From contig NW_022985164.1 in the NCBI RefSeq assembly GCF_010093535.1, positions 543,495 through 607,494 on the forward strand: a stretch of 64,000 bases of DNA. The letters run 5' to 3'. The notes beneath the pieces were generated by a model, which did not search any database, was not told where the DNA came from, and worked only from the letters and a program-made list of their open reading frames with translations. Positions 1 through 9,380 of the stretch are shown here, in pieces. Each line of letters opens with the position of its first letter. Within the stretch, counting starts at the first letter, position 1. The position numbers and the translations under genes were made by a program. Source of the stretch: Lindgomyces ingoldianus (lineage: Eukaryota; Ascomycota; Dothideomycetes; Pleosporales; Lindgomycetaceae).

Positions 1-1431
1 CAGCTACAGATGCTACAAGAGATGGGCAGCAATGCGCTCCGGACGTCGCATAATCCGCCAGCGCCCGAATTACTCGATATGGCCGATCGACTAGGGTTTA
101 TGGTTCTAGACGAGATTTTCGACTGTTGGAACAACCAAAAGACAAAGAATGACTTCCACTTAATCTTCACGGATTGGCGCGAGCCGGACCTCCGATCTTT
201 TATCAGACGGGACCGTAACCACCCTTCTGTTATCGCCTGGAGCGTCGGTAACGAGGTTAGCGAACAATCCGGGGCATCTGGAGGGACGACGGGCCAGGTG
301 CTCCGGGACATAGCCCGCTCTGAGGACCCGACGCGACCGGTTACAGTGGCAATGAACTCCGCCTCAGCGGGCAGCTCCTTGGCTGACATCGTAGATATCG
401 AGGGCTTAAACTATCAGGGCGAGGGCCTCGGCACCTCAACGTCTGGCTCGTTCCCCAGCTTCCACAAAACATATCCAAATAAGATGATCTGGAGTAGCGA
501 GTCCTCTTCCGCACTAAGTACGCGGGGCACATACATATTCCCAGTAACCAGCGGCAATAGCGCGACTGTTGGTGGTGCCAGCGCCGGTGGAAACCCTACG
601 GCCATGCAGGTCAGTGCCTACGAGCTATACGCGCCCAGTTGGGGGTCATCCCCAGATAAGGTATTCGGGCAGCAGGATAGAAACTCGTTCGTCGCTGGTG
701 AGTTTGTCTGGACGGGCTTCGACTATATAGGTGAGCCCACGCCATATGATTCGGCCCGAAGCTCCTATTTTGGGATTATCGACATGGCAGGGTTTAAAAA
801 AGATCGCTTCTATCTCTACCAATCTCGTTGGCGCTCCGAATTTCCCATGGCGCATATTCTTCCTCACTGGACTTGGCCGGAGAGGGTTGGTCAAGTTACT
901 CCAGTTCATGTATTTTCCGCCGCTAACGAAGCTGAGCTTTTTGTGAATGGGAAGTCGGCCGGGCGACTCAAGAAGGCACAGTATGATTACCGTTTCCGGT
1001 GGGATAATGTTACTTACCAGCCCGGCGACCTACGTGTTGTTACCTACAAGAACGGAGCGCAGTGGGCAGTTGATACTAAAAAAACCGTCGGCGATGCTGC
1101 AAAACTAAATATTTCCGCTGATCGTACAACTATTACTAGCGATGGTTCCGACCTCTCCTTTATTACTGTCGCGGTTGTCGACAGTAATGGGGATACAGTA
1201 CCACGGGCAAGCAACGCTATTACCTTTTCTACTTCTGGGCCGGGCCAGATCGTTTCTACCGATAACGGTGATCCTACCGATATGACCGCGTTTCCGTCCC
1301 TGTCGCGGAAAGCCTTCAGCGGACTCGCCCTTGCTATTGTGCGTGCCAATGCCGGAGCGTCAGGAAAAATCACAGTCTCGGCCACTGCGGATGGTCTTGC
1401 AGGGGCACAGGTAACTTTACAAGTCAATTAA
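1..1431 (+). CDS. Glycoside hydrolase family 2 protein (beta-galactosidase-like), 5'-truncated
   Basis: This is the C-terminal portion of a GH2 exo-glycosidase. The frame is open back to base 1, so the N-terminal sugar-binding and Ig-like domains lie outside the window. Counting from the Met at base 10, residues 5-40 hold the barrel motif with RTSHNPP and the LDE strand. The acid/base Glu is E82 in SVGNE. The likely nucleophile is E164 in SSESSSALSTRG, the form seen in GH2 enzymes with a C-terminal DUF4982 domain. GEFVWTGFDYIGEPTPY follows near residue 230. Residues from about 285 match the DUF4982/GH2 C-terminal beta domains, and an Ig-like domain ends the protein. No intron is visible. GH2 enzymes release terminal galactose, glucuronate or mannose from plant polysaccharides; the exact sugar cannot be read from this part. 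It lies next to a GH11 xylanase, which fits hemicellulose breakdown. Confidence 0.9.
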   Translation, partial: QLQMLQEMGSNALRTSHNPPAPELLDMADRLGFMVLDEIFDCWNNQKTKNDFHLIFTDWREPDLRSFIRRDRNHPSVIAWSVGNEVSEQSGASGGTTGQVLRDIARSEDPTRPVTVAMNSASAGSSLADIVDIEGLNYQGEGLGTSTSGSFPSFHKTYPNKMIWSSESSSALSTRGTYIFPVTSGNSATVGGASAGGNPTAMQVSAYELYAPSWGSSPDKVFGQQDRNSFVAGEFVWTGFDYIGEPTPYDSARSSYFGIIDMAGFKKDRFYLYQSRWRSEFPMAHILPHWTWPERVGQVTPVHVFSAANEAELFVNGKSAGRLKKAQYDYRFRWDNVTYQPGDLRVVTYKNGAQWAVDTKKTVGDAAKLNISADRTTITSDGSDLSFITVAVVDSNGDTVPRASNAITFSTSGPGQIVSTDNGDPTDMTAFPSLSRKAFSGLALAIVRANAGASGKITVSATADGLAGAQVTLQVN

Positions 1432-2072
1432 GTGGAGAGAGAACACGGTGAGGGAGCAGTGATTGCTGTACTTGCAGCTTCCTTTTGTAGTAAGCAACTG
1501 GGTATAATCTGGCTTATTGATAAGTAATTTTGTTGAAAACGTAGAATTCAGAGCGCAGAATAAGATCATGATAGTCTCAGATTAATTCTAAAGCATACAA
1601 GAATCAGTAGGTGTTGATTATTTGTTAAAACTGTCACGTGGGCTAGCTAAGTTTGCTGAGCAAGAATGCCTTAGAGAACTTTACATTGTGACAGAACATT
1701 GCGCTCAGGATTGTTGGATACAAAATCGTATAGACTTCCACCCAACGCTCAATATCCGACTCTTTCTACCAATCCTCTCGACAGTATGCGATCATATTAT
1801 TGTGTTTCCGATTGTTTAAACAAGCTTCGCTTGGCTATTTGTTGTTCCGCGGTTGACATACGGCCACACCAATTGGCTCATGACCACCACCGATATGAAC
1901 TTCTCATATGAATTACGGCCTCATCTCCATAAAGTAAATTTTCGGGCCGGCCAGGACTCGGAGGATATAATTGGAGACGATTCTCCTTTCTCCCCTCTCG
2001 GTTGACCTACCTCTACATTCAAGCTTTTATATATCGCTAGTAAAGCTTGTCGCAAAGCTTGTCGCCGCTATC
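1432..2072. other. Intergenic, 3' region of GH2 and promoter of GH11
   Basis: AT-rich stretch with no credible coding frame. Short open frames at 1622-1819 and 1699-1911 have no recognisable protein content. It should contain the xylanase promoter. A CACGTG core lies near 1636, but no xylanase-regulator site was firmly identified. Confidence 0.5.
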
Positions 2073-2911
2073 ATGGTTGCCTTCACTCATCTGGCCGTTG
2101 CTATCTGGTCAATTGCTGGAACGCTTGCCGCTCCTGTCTCTGACCCTAACGGACCTGCATCGCAGGAAGTTGACCTCGTGGGCCGCGCCGCGGGTAACGA
2201 TTCCCCTGACTTTGAGCTTGGAAACGACCACCTCGCCCGCCGCCAAGACTATACCCAGAACTACAAGACTGGTGGTAATGTAAATTTCTCGCCTAGCTCG
2301 AATGGTTACTCGGTCACATTCTCTGGCGCTGGAGACTTCGTCGTTGGGAAGGGCTGGAAAACGGGGACGGAGAGGTAGCGTCACCTTTCTTCTCCCAAAT
2401 GCTTCCCCCCTTCATAGCAAGGGAAGGATACACCCCAGCACAACCTCTCTTCTCTGTTCTTGCCCACGGTTAGGCGCGATGCATTTTTTGACGTATGTTC
2501 AGGAACATCACTTTCACTGGTTCCACCACCGCATCGGCTGGCACCGTTCTCGTCTCCATCTATGGCTGGTCGAAGAACCCATTAGTGGAGTATTACATCC
2601 AGGAATACAGCAATGGCGCTGGGGCCGCACAGGGTACCAAGCTTGGGACCTTGGAGAGTGATGGGTCTACATACGACATCTGGAAGCACCAGCAAGTGGG
2701 CCAGCCATCCATTGTTGGAACGTCGACCTTTTGGCAGTACATTTCGGTCCGGCGAGACAAGCGGCCGGGTGGCGGCACCGTCACGGTCGCCAACCATTTC
2801 AAAGCCTGGGCTAACGCCGGCCTGAAATTAGGCACGATGGACTACCAGACCCTTGCGACGGAGGGATGGGGTAATGCTGGTGGTAATTCCAAGTACACTC
2901 TCAGCGGTTAA
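2073..2911 (+). CDS. Secreted endo-1,4-beta-xylanase, GH11
   Basis: Two exons, 2073-2374 and 2503-2911. The 128-base intron has donor GTAGCG and acceptor TTCAG, and splicing restores the phase-2 codon (TER/NITFTG). The start at 2073 gives a signal peptide (MVAFTHLAVAIWSIAGTLAA) with cleavage near LAA/PVS, followed by a short propeptide ending at RR. The mature beta-jelly-roll opens with DYTQNYKTGGNVNFS and runs through SVTFSGAGDFVVGKGW. The nucleophile Glu is in NPLVEYYI and the acid/base Glu is in LATEGWGNAGG near the C-terminus. Total length is about 236 residues, usual for a GH11 enzyme without a carbohydrate-binding module. It cleaves internal xylan bonds outside the cell. Family assignment is secure; only the exact splice sites are inferred. 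Confidence 0.95.
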
Positions 2912-4340
2912 GTTTATCTCACGCCGAATGTAACAGGCAGGAACCGCGCACCGCGTCTTTGTACAGCTCTCTTTCAATCCCTCATTTCTCTCAAAACTTC
3001 GTTGTAGGCGATGTTCAGCTCAACCGAGATATGAGTGTGATGTTAGGAGACCACCTAGTAGAACACAGAACTCTGTCCTTCGCTACGGCGAGTCCGCTGT
3101 CGACATAAAATAAAGTGTTTTTCAATACCCACATATAAGGTTATTTGTCCCCGCAGACGCTAGCGCATGCCAAATAGTCTTGTGTGGGGTACCATGCTAT
3201 AATTTACCACCAAACAGAGTAGGGCTAGCCATTCCAAGTGCCAGCGGGATACTGGATTAGTTACCAGTCTTTATAATATAAAAGTACATGTAAAATAGCT
3301 TCACGTTACACTATTTAGTTAACAATATAGAAATATAAGTTTAAGCTGATTTCTAGAAGGCTATAATGACTTCAGATAAGTCCGCAGGGTGCATATGTTG
3401 TATTGATGAGAGTGCTAGTACTAGTACGACGCTCTCTTCCTCAACCACACCACCTAATTGGGTTGTTTATTAGCTTGATTAGGAATATTATTGAGCCTCA
3501 GGGACGACCGGCAGGCACCTGCAGGTGTTCCACCTGCCGATTCCGAACACTGCATGTACCACGACAGCCTGGGCGACAATGGTTTGACGGCTTTGGTCTG
3601 CTAGCGTTCCTAGCTTGTCCATAGCAGGTGTCAGGTGTATTCTCCCCTCTTTCCAGCAAATGATTTACAACTTTTGCTTGGAAATCAACGTGGTGAATTT
3701 TAAGAGGGTTCTTATTTTATTTTACAAAAGCGTAGCACACAAGACTAAGCTAGAGGACAAGGGACATTGCCAGAGGAAAAAAAAACCATGAGCTAAGTCT
3801 CTGATGCGAGACACCATCGGTAGACCCCAGAGTGGAAAAAGCTGGTTGAAGGATCAAAGTGGCGGCTAGTATTTTGTCCGTTGAAGACCACCCTCCAGAT
3901 CAGATTGTACATAGTGTTGCAATAGGGGCAGGTAGTGTCGTATACTAGGCCCGCTCTTTCTCTAAGCGATATACATTTCTTTTGGGGGTATTTTCGAATG
4001 AGTAATTTAGTCGTTTCTGCCGCCTTCATAGTATGGGAGGACGCCCAGAGTGAGGCATAGGGCTGACTTGGTTGTGCTCGTGCCGCCAAATTCCTTAGCT
4101 ATATCCTTTTGCATTCCAATATTACGCATTTAGTTTCTGCTAGTCTCCTGTCCAAAGAACGTCGCATGTGGCTGTAGGAGTTGCATACATGGGTTGATGC
4201 GCGTTGAGGGGTGCGCTCGATTGATATTAACAGACTTTTTGTCTTGTCCCCAAAACGTAAGAGTTGTTCAATCTGGGAAAATCTTAGCAAATCCACTCGA
4301 ACAAATGGAGGCATGCTAGTTACCGTGATTATCTCGGCCT
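2912..4340. other. Intergenic, AT-rich, no gene recognised
   Basis: No supported gene. The stretch 3050-3400 is AT-rich. Near 3509-3539 there is a small inverted repeat (CGGCAGG facing CCTGCCG) around the palindrome CACCTGCAGGTG. A minus-strand frame at 3793-4089 has a CPYC motif but no recognised family and no start context, so it was not called. Confidence 0.4.
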
Positions 4341-5226
4341 TCATGCCTCAAGCTTGCCCACGAACTCAAACACTGCGTCAACGAACGTCCCTATGTTCAC
4401 TTCCGCAACATAGCGTCCCGACCCATCTATGGTTACGACTTTCGAGTCTTCGTGCATAGCCTTCAACATATCTTCAATATGAAGGGCAAGCAGAAAGCGT
4501 CTGCCCACTAACCCGTGCGCTGAAACCTTGCTCTTTCCGTATTTAGTGGCCCACGCTTGATTCACTTCCCTGTCTTTCTTACATGCGCAGTACACATTAA
4601 ACGCAGCCCGCATCGCTCCAGATTGAGAGTAGGCAAGTACATAGTGACCCAAATCTTCTGGTGTGATTACGTTGCTGTTGTACGATTGTTTGTCGAAGAA
4701 ATTTTTCATGTAAATCTTCTCGTGACCAGCAATCAGCGCTTAGCAGGTCAAGCATGCTATGAAAAAACGAAATGGGCGTCTGGTATACCCTTCACTTCTC
4801 GTAAATCTCGGATCCCGATGGGGAACATTCGCCCCATATCACACTTGCTACTTCATTTGCATAATGAGATGCGTAGCTGTAGGCAATCATGCCGCCGATA
4901 TCGTGGCCTGCGACATGGACTTTCTGCTTGATGCCGAGGTGGGAGTAGATCAACAGGTAAAAGCCCCCTGCCATCTGTGATTTCTCGCAGCCCTCCAAAG
5001 GTTTGGAAGATTGACCAGCATCTCGATAGTCAGGCGCAATGACTCTATGATATCCGGTGTCGGAGATTGGGGTTGAATGTAGAGGTCGGTGTTTGCACCA
5101 TGTTCCTAAAGAGCTCTCCGGGATTCGCACAGGTGACAAACATCCTACGCAGCAAGTGAGGGGAAATTTAATTTTGAATGCAGTTTTGCTACGAATGTCG
5201 CGGATCTGTTTCTGCCATGCCTTCAT
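4341..5226 (-). pseudogene. Decayed alpha/beta-hydrolase (epoxide hydrolase/haloalkane dehalogenase-like)
   Basis: Two minus-strand frames (5226-4792 and 4709-4341) together read as one alpha/beta-hydrolase-fold enzyme. The first holds the strand GYHRVIAPDYRDAGQSS and the nucleophile elbow AGHDIGG with its catalytic Asp. The second holds the C-terminal lobe and ends with SGRYVAEVN, where active relatives have a catalytic His (SGHYVAEEN), so the His reads as Arg. Between the frames a stop follows SEIYEK. The expected linking segment is spread over shifted frames: GIPDAHFVF in one, FHSMLDL in another, ALIAGHEKIYMKNFF in a third. That implies at least two indels. The N-terminal segment before IAPDY is also disturbed, and part of the oxyanion-hole HG region is not readable. 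A dead gene is the simplest reading; unusual introns cannot explain the lost His. Confidence 0.75.
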
Positions 5227-5760
5227 TTTGTCAACTATGACGCTGAACGTGACACTGTGACAGCGTCATTGGGACGACAATTATCAAGGTATCGAAGGTG
5301 TGTTTGCGAGGGTGTGGAACTACTCATTTAGTGCGCATTGCTGCTGTACATGGCTCTGATGAAGCACCAAACCCGGCAACAGTTACGAGGAGTGGAGTGC
5401 TGTGCTCTACAGGTATGTAGTTAGAAAGACGCTGGCCAGGTTCTGAAAAAAGGGAGACAAGTATTTCGGAAGAAAACGCTTCAAGAAACAGAAAAGATGA
5501 GAGAACGCGTTGGTCGAGGTAATAGCGCCGGAACTGTGAGGGTGAGCAATGGGTTGAGTTGAGATTGAGCTCCACCATTAGCGCGATGCTAACCGCTCTC
5601 AATTCGTTCACCACCAAATTATGTAACTTTGGGATGTAAACCCATTTCTATTGCACTCCCCTATATACAGAAAATAACTAGCCAAGATGTCAAATTCTCT
5701 AACTCACCAAGCCCATAACTACCAATGGACACATCTGAAACGGATACCCGCTGAGATCAT
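5227..5760. other. Intergenic between hydrolase relic and CBP-like gene
   Basis: No supported gene. A minus-strand frame at 5324-5617 has no recognised family and overlaps no conserved motif. It would hold the 3' region of the CBP-like gene and any upstream remnant of the hydrolase. Confidence 0.4.
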
Positions 5761-6258
5761 TTAGTCCGCGCAGTTGGCGCAAGCCGCGGGCTAAGGAAGA
5801 ATTATTTTCTGCGAGCAATGGTAGCGTATTTGTACTTACAGGGTTGAGTGCAGTGTTCAAAGCGGTAGCAAAGCAAGCCGCATCCGCAATTGGGTCTATT
5901 ATCGTCAGCTTCTGTACTGCATTGGATTGGTATCGTATCAACGTACTCAGGCCATCCTCTACCAAAGCAGCAGCACAAGTGACCGAGGCCGGAGCGAGAG
6001 CAGCAATACACTCTACAGCATTGAGTTAGCGATTAGTGGAAGGATGTATTCCCCGGTTGCCGCAGGCACGAGGAGAAGGACACTCTTACTAACGACCTCG
6101 CAACCATCAGCTGTCTTTGTATCAAGCACACTCTTAGCCTTGTCGGTGATATCGCTAATTCCAGGCTTTGGGGCGCGGGCAACAGAGACCACAGCGTTGG
6201 TAGCTGGAGCTGCAAGAGCTGCGGCGAAGAGGAGTGGGAGGACGGTGAAGAAGCGCAT
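5761..6258 (-). CDS. Small secreted cysteine-rich protein, fungal calcium-binding protein (CBP)-like
   Basis: Four exons on the minus strand: 6258-6090, 6012-5947, 5895-5840 and 5790-5761. Introns are 77, 51 and 49 bases with donors GTAAGA, GTACGT and GTAAGT and a CTAAC branch in the first. Phases join perfectly to give 106 residues and a stop. The start at 6258 gives the signal peptide MRFFTVLPLLFAAALAA. The mature part has a helical domain with six cysteines, in the segments DGCEVVKC, SVTC, ADAAC and PPAACANCAD. The repeated Ala/Leu-rich helices with this spacing match the Pfam fungal calcium-binding protein domain (family of Histoplasma Cbp1). The role is secreted and the function is unknown; calcium binding is only a family inference. 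No single long reading frame exists here, so an ORF-only search would miss the gene. Confidence 0.85.
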
Positions 6259-8285
6259 GTTGACTGTCGAAGAGAGTGAAGTGTATAGGGTTGAAAGAAC
6301 GATTAAATATGAAGTGTTGAATAAGAAGACTTTGAAGTTCGTTTTACTGCTGTGATGCTTCTCTTTTAGCAGAGAACTAACCTCATACTTATATTCACTC
6401 TCCTGTCCCTTTCTCCCCCTGGATCTTCGAACCTCCACGTGCTAAGGCCTCCATCAGGCCTTGCCAATGGCCCTCAGCTCCCCCAAGGAAAATGTTTGAC
6501 ATGAGCCAGAACTCATTTGGAAGGTTGTTAAATACGGACTTTTGCGAGGTCAATGCGACGAGGCTTTGGAGGTTTCATATTTTGCAAAGGATTCGGCTAT
6601 GCCAATGACATCCTAACTCCACAAAACCGGATCTCAAGGTGAGCAGGAGTTGAGAGTGACAAGGGTAGAGCAATGCGCTACCAAGAAGGTCTCAATTCTA
6701 CGACGTCCAAGGAAACCAATGTAACCACATTGAAGCATCATGAGGCTGAAACCAAGCCCGATTGCTCACATACCAAAGCGCCTTATCCGTCGAATTGCTG
6801 GCAGATTCCAACCCTAGGTTGACTCAAAGCATCTGAGAACTACTGTTCAACGACTGGACAAGGTCAACAGTCATACCTAGATCTTGTAGCGTGCCTGGAC
6901 TCGCACTTGTGCATCCCACGATCGTCACAAGATCGCCAAGACCGTCTCCGTAAGGAACAGGCTTAAGAAGCTTTTCACCAAAAAGCCTTGATCTCCCTCA
7001 CCTGGTGAAAAGTAAGCCGAGCGAAACCCAAGATAGGATTGTGTAAAAAACGTGGGGACCGCAAGGCTGAGTCTCAGTGCTTGGGCCCTGAGTGACGTTT
7101 GAGGCGTGGACGGCCTTGCCGTTTGGGGGCTAGATTCGGACATTTTGATCCTTGACGGTGAGCAGATCTCAACGATGAGCGTGTCAGGTTACGGATAGGC
7201 TTGGGTATGCACAGCTGCCAGGTATACGAGGAGAATTTTCTGGGGGAGTTTCGACCTTTTTCTTGGAAGATAGAGTGACAAAGGATGGAAATCTTTGCTG
7301 AGCTTGGGTGGAGAAGAAGAGGAGGATATATTTTGTTTCAAGAAGAATAAGCCACAGGCTACCGTGCTCAGAAGTGGCTAGGTATTCCCCTGCAACCTTG
7401 GAATATTTCACTCCCACTCTTGACCACCAGCATCTCCCATCATCAGTAATCCAGATCGCGACCGTGAGCGAGCTCTTTTACCTCCCTTCGGAGGGAAGAT
7501 AGTATATACTCTTTCTTTCGCAGCCTTGGATTGTGAGTGACTGAAAAGTGTCGCAGACTCAGCCCTGGAGCTCTTGTGGTCCACTGACAGGTCAGGCAAA
7601 CCCCCCTTGAGGCTATACTTCATAGCAAATAGTCTAGATAATATGCCACTTGCATCTAGAATCATTACTACAGTTTTCTCCCTTCGAGTAAGCGATAAGG
7701 CCTATTCTAATTAATATTCAATCCTTCTCAATCAATTGCTTCATTTAGAGATCCGGTTCCTCGGGCGACATGAGGGTAACACATATGCGTCATTGGGCAA
7801 CTACGAACCCTACAATAATTAAAATGCAGTCTACCCTGGGTCTTTCAGCGAATTCAGTATGATGCATGGTTCGGATCGGCCAACTACTGAAAATATTGTC
7901 TGACTACGATGCGTTCTAGCAGCCTTCCACAAGCTCATGTTCTGCACCATCCAGAACTCTACAAGTTACCAATCATACCTCCTCAAGGTTGATGTATCCT
8001 TCTGTAGAGACTGTACCCCATGTATTGGAAGGAATGATGGAAAGAATTCTCACTAAGCTTCTGCACTGATTCGACAATTTAACCCACTTCATCTGTGAGC
8101 ATGCATGCATCAGCGTAAACCCTTCTGCAGTGTGTATGCGAGATACGCCCGTACATGCAGCACCCTCTGGACGGTGAGCATAACCAAGTAAATACTCAAG
8201 TTATATAGTCCAGCATTGACGCAAACTCAAATTATTTTCTTATCGCCTTAAAAATTCACATCAATTCCGTTCCCCTTTCAACACC
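6259..8285. other. Intergenic, with one weak candidate minus-strand ORF
   Basis: About 2 kb without a supported gene. A minus-strand ATG frame at 7143-6925 (72 residues, MSESSPQTARPS start, good AAA-ATG-T context) is followed in another frame by a coding-like run (VPYGDGLGDLVTIVGC, then a stop near 6836). The two could be exons of a small gene or a relict, but no convincing intron joins them and no family is recognised. The rest appears non-coding. The last 300 bases should hold the promoter of the AA9-like gene. Confidence 0.35.
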
Positions 8286-9186
8286 ATGAAGCGCACGCGT
8301 CTATCTCTATCTCTGCTCTCCATCTTCCAGACAGCCACCTCTCTGTGCAAGTTCCCCCCAGCCCAAACCCCTCTTCCATCACCAGTCCTTCTAACACCCA
8401 TATTCCCTAGACACCTTCAACCGCTTCATAGTCAATAACACAATCTCCACCGAATGGCAATACATCCGTGAAATCGCGAATTGCTACAACAAAGCGCCTT
8501 TGCTATCTAGCCTCCCAGTCCGCTCGCCCAACGATCCCGCCATCGTCTGCGGCTCCGATGCTAACGCCCATCCACAAATCGAAACCGCAACCATCATTGC
8601 CGGCGATGAAGTCGGCTTCATGGTCTCTCCACCTTGGACAGAATTCGATTGGCAAACGGTCATCTGGCACCCCGGCCCGGGGCAAATCTTCCTGTCAAAA
8701 TCGCCCACCGAGAACATTTCCGCATACGACGGCTCTGGGGATTGGTTTAAAATAGGGTACGCAGGGCCCGAGAACTCGACGACATGGAGCTTGTTGGGTA
8801 AGTATGGGATGAATGTTACGATACCAAGGATGACGCCGCCGGGGAAGTATCTCATGCGGTTTGAGCAGTTTCAGCCAGGCCCAGAGTTTGGTGATACTCC
8901 TTTCTTTGTGGCTTGTGCGCATGTAGAAATTTTAGGACGAGGGCGGGGTAGGGTGGGGAGAAGGCATTTGGTGAGGTTTCCTGGGGCGTACAATATTAGT
9001 GAACCAAGTACGTCCATACTGTTCCTTAGCTGTTGTGATGGGTCGAGTTAGATGGGCATATGAGAGAAAGCTAATAAAAACGCAGGTTTCTGGTTCCATG
9101 AAGGAAATACAACGGAGCAGATGAAATTTCCGACCGATATCTCCACATATGTCATGCCTGCTCCACCAATTTGGCGCGGATGGTAG
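8286..9186 (+). CDS. AA9 (lytic polysaccharide monooxygenase)-like secreted protein lacking the N-terminal His
   Basis: Three exons: 8286-8346, 8411-9007 and 9086-9186. The second intron is a normal GTACGT...CGCAG. The first only keeps frame if the donor is the non-canonical GCAAGT at 8347 (GC-AG intron, branch CTAAC, acceptor CCCTAG). The start gives a signal peptide-like leader (MKRTRLSLSLLSIFQ), and the mature chain continues TFNRFIVNN. AA9 features present are WQYIRE, the buried HPGP histidine (VIWHPGPG), GDWFKIGYAG, TIPRMTPPGKYLMR, the late Cys of FFVACAHVEI and a C-terminal FPGAY. The position normally occupied by the copper-binding His1 reads Tyr (codon split T/AC). The axial Tyr aligns with Phe, and the usual second-sphere His and Gln of the LLRHE...H...QFYP segment are not there. 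Family membership is firm; monooxygenase activity is doubtful. A misassembled donor region could mimic this. Confidence 0.8.
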
Positions 9187-9380
9187 AAATTTAGTTTGAC
9201 CGGAGGGATATTGGGTGCAATGCGTAAATATAAAAATGTTGAGAACGCATCGAAGTTAGCGTAGAAAGGAAAAGAAATCCTAGCTGCCCTCATCCAAGCA
9301 ATCTTCGCTAAGCGAATGCTGAGGGAGTAAAGCTGTCTATTTAATAAGAGACGAAACCTTCATCAATTCACCAATAGATT

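Noticed and set aside
3509..3539. Inverted repeat considered as a mobile-element end or attachment site
   Set aside because: It is a short palindrome without a partner, flanking duplication or transposase coding nearby.
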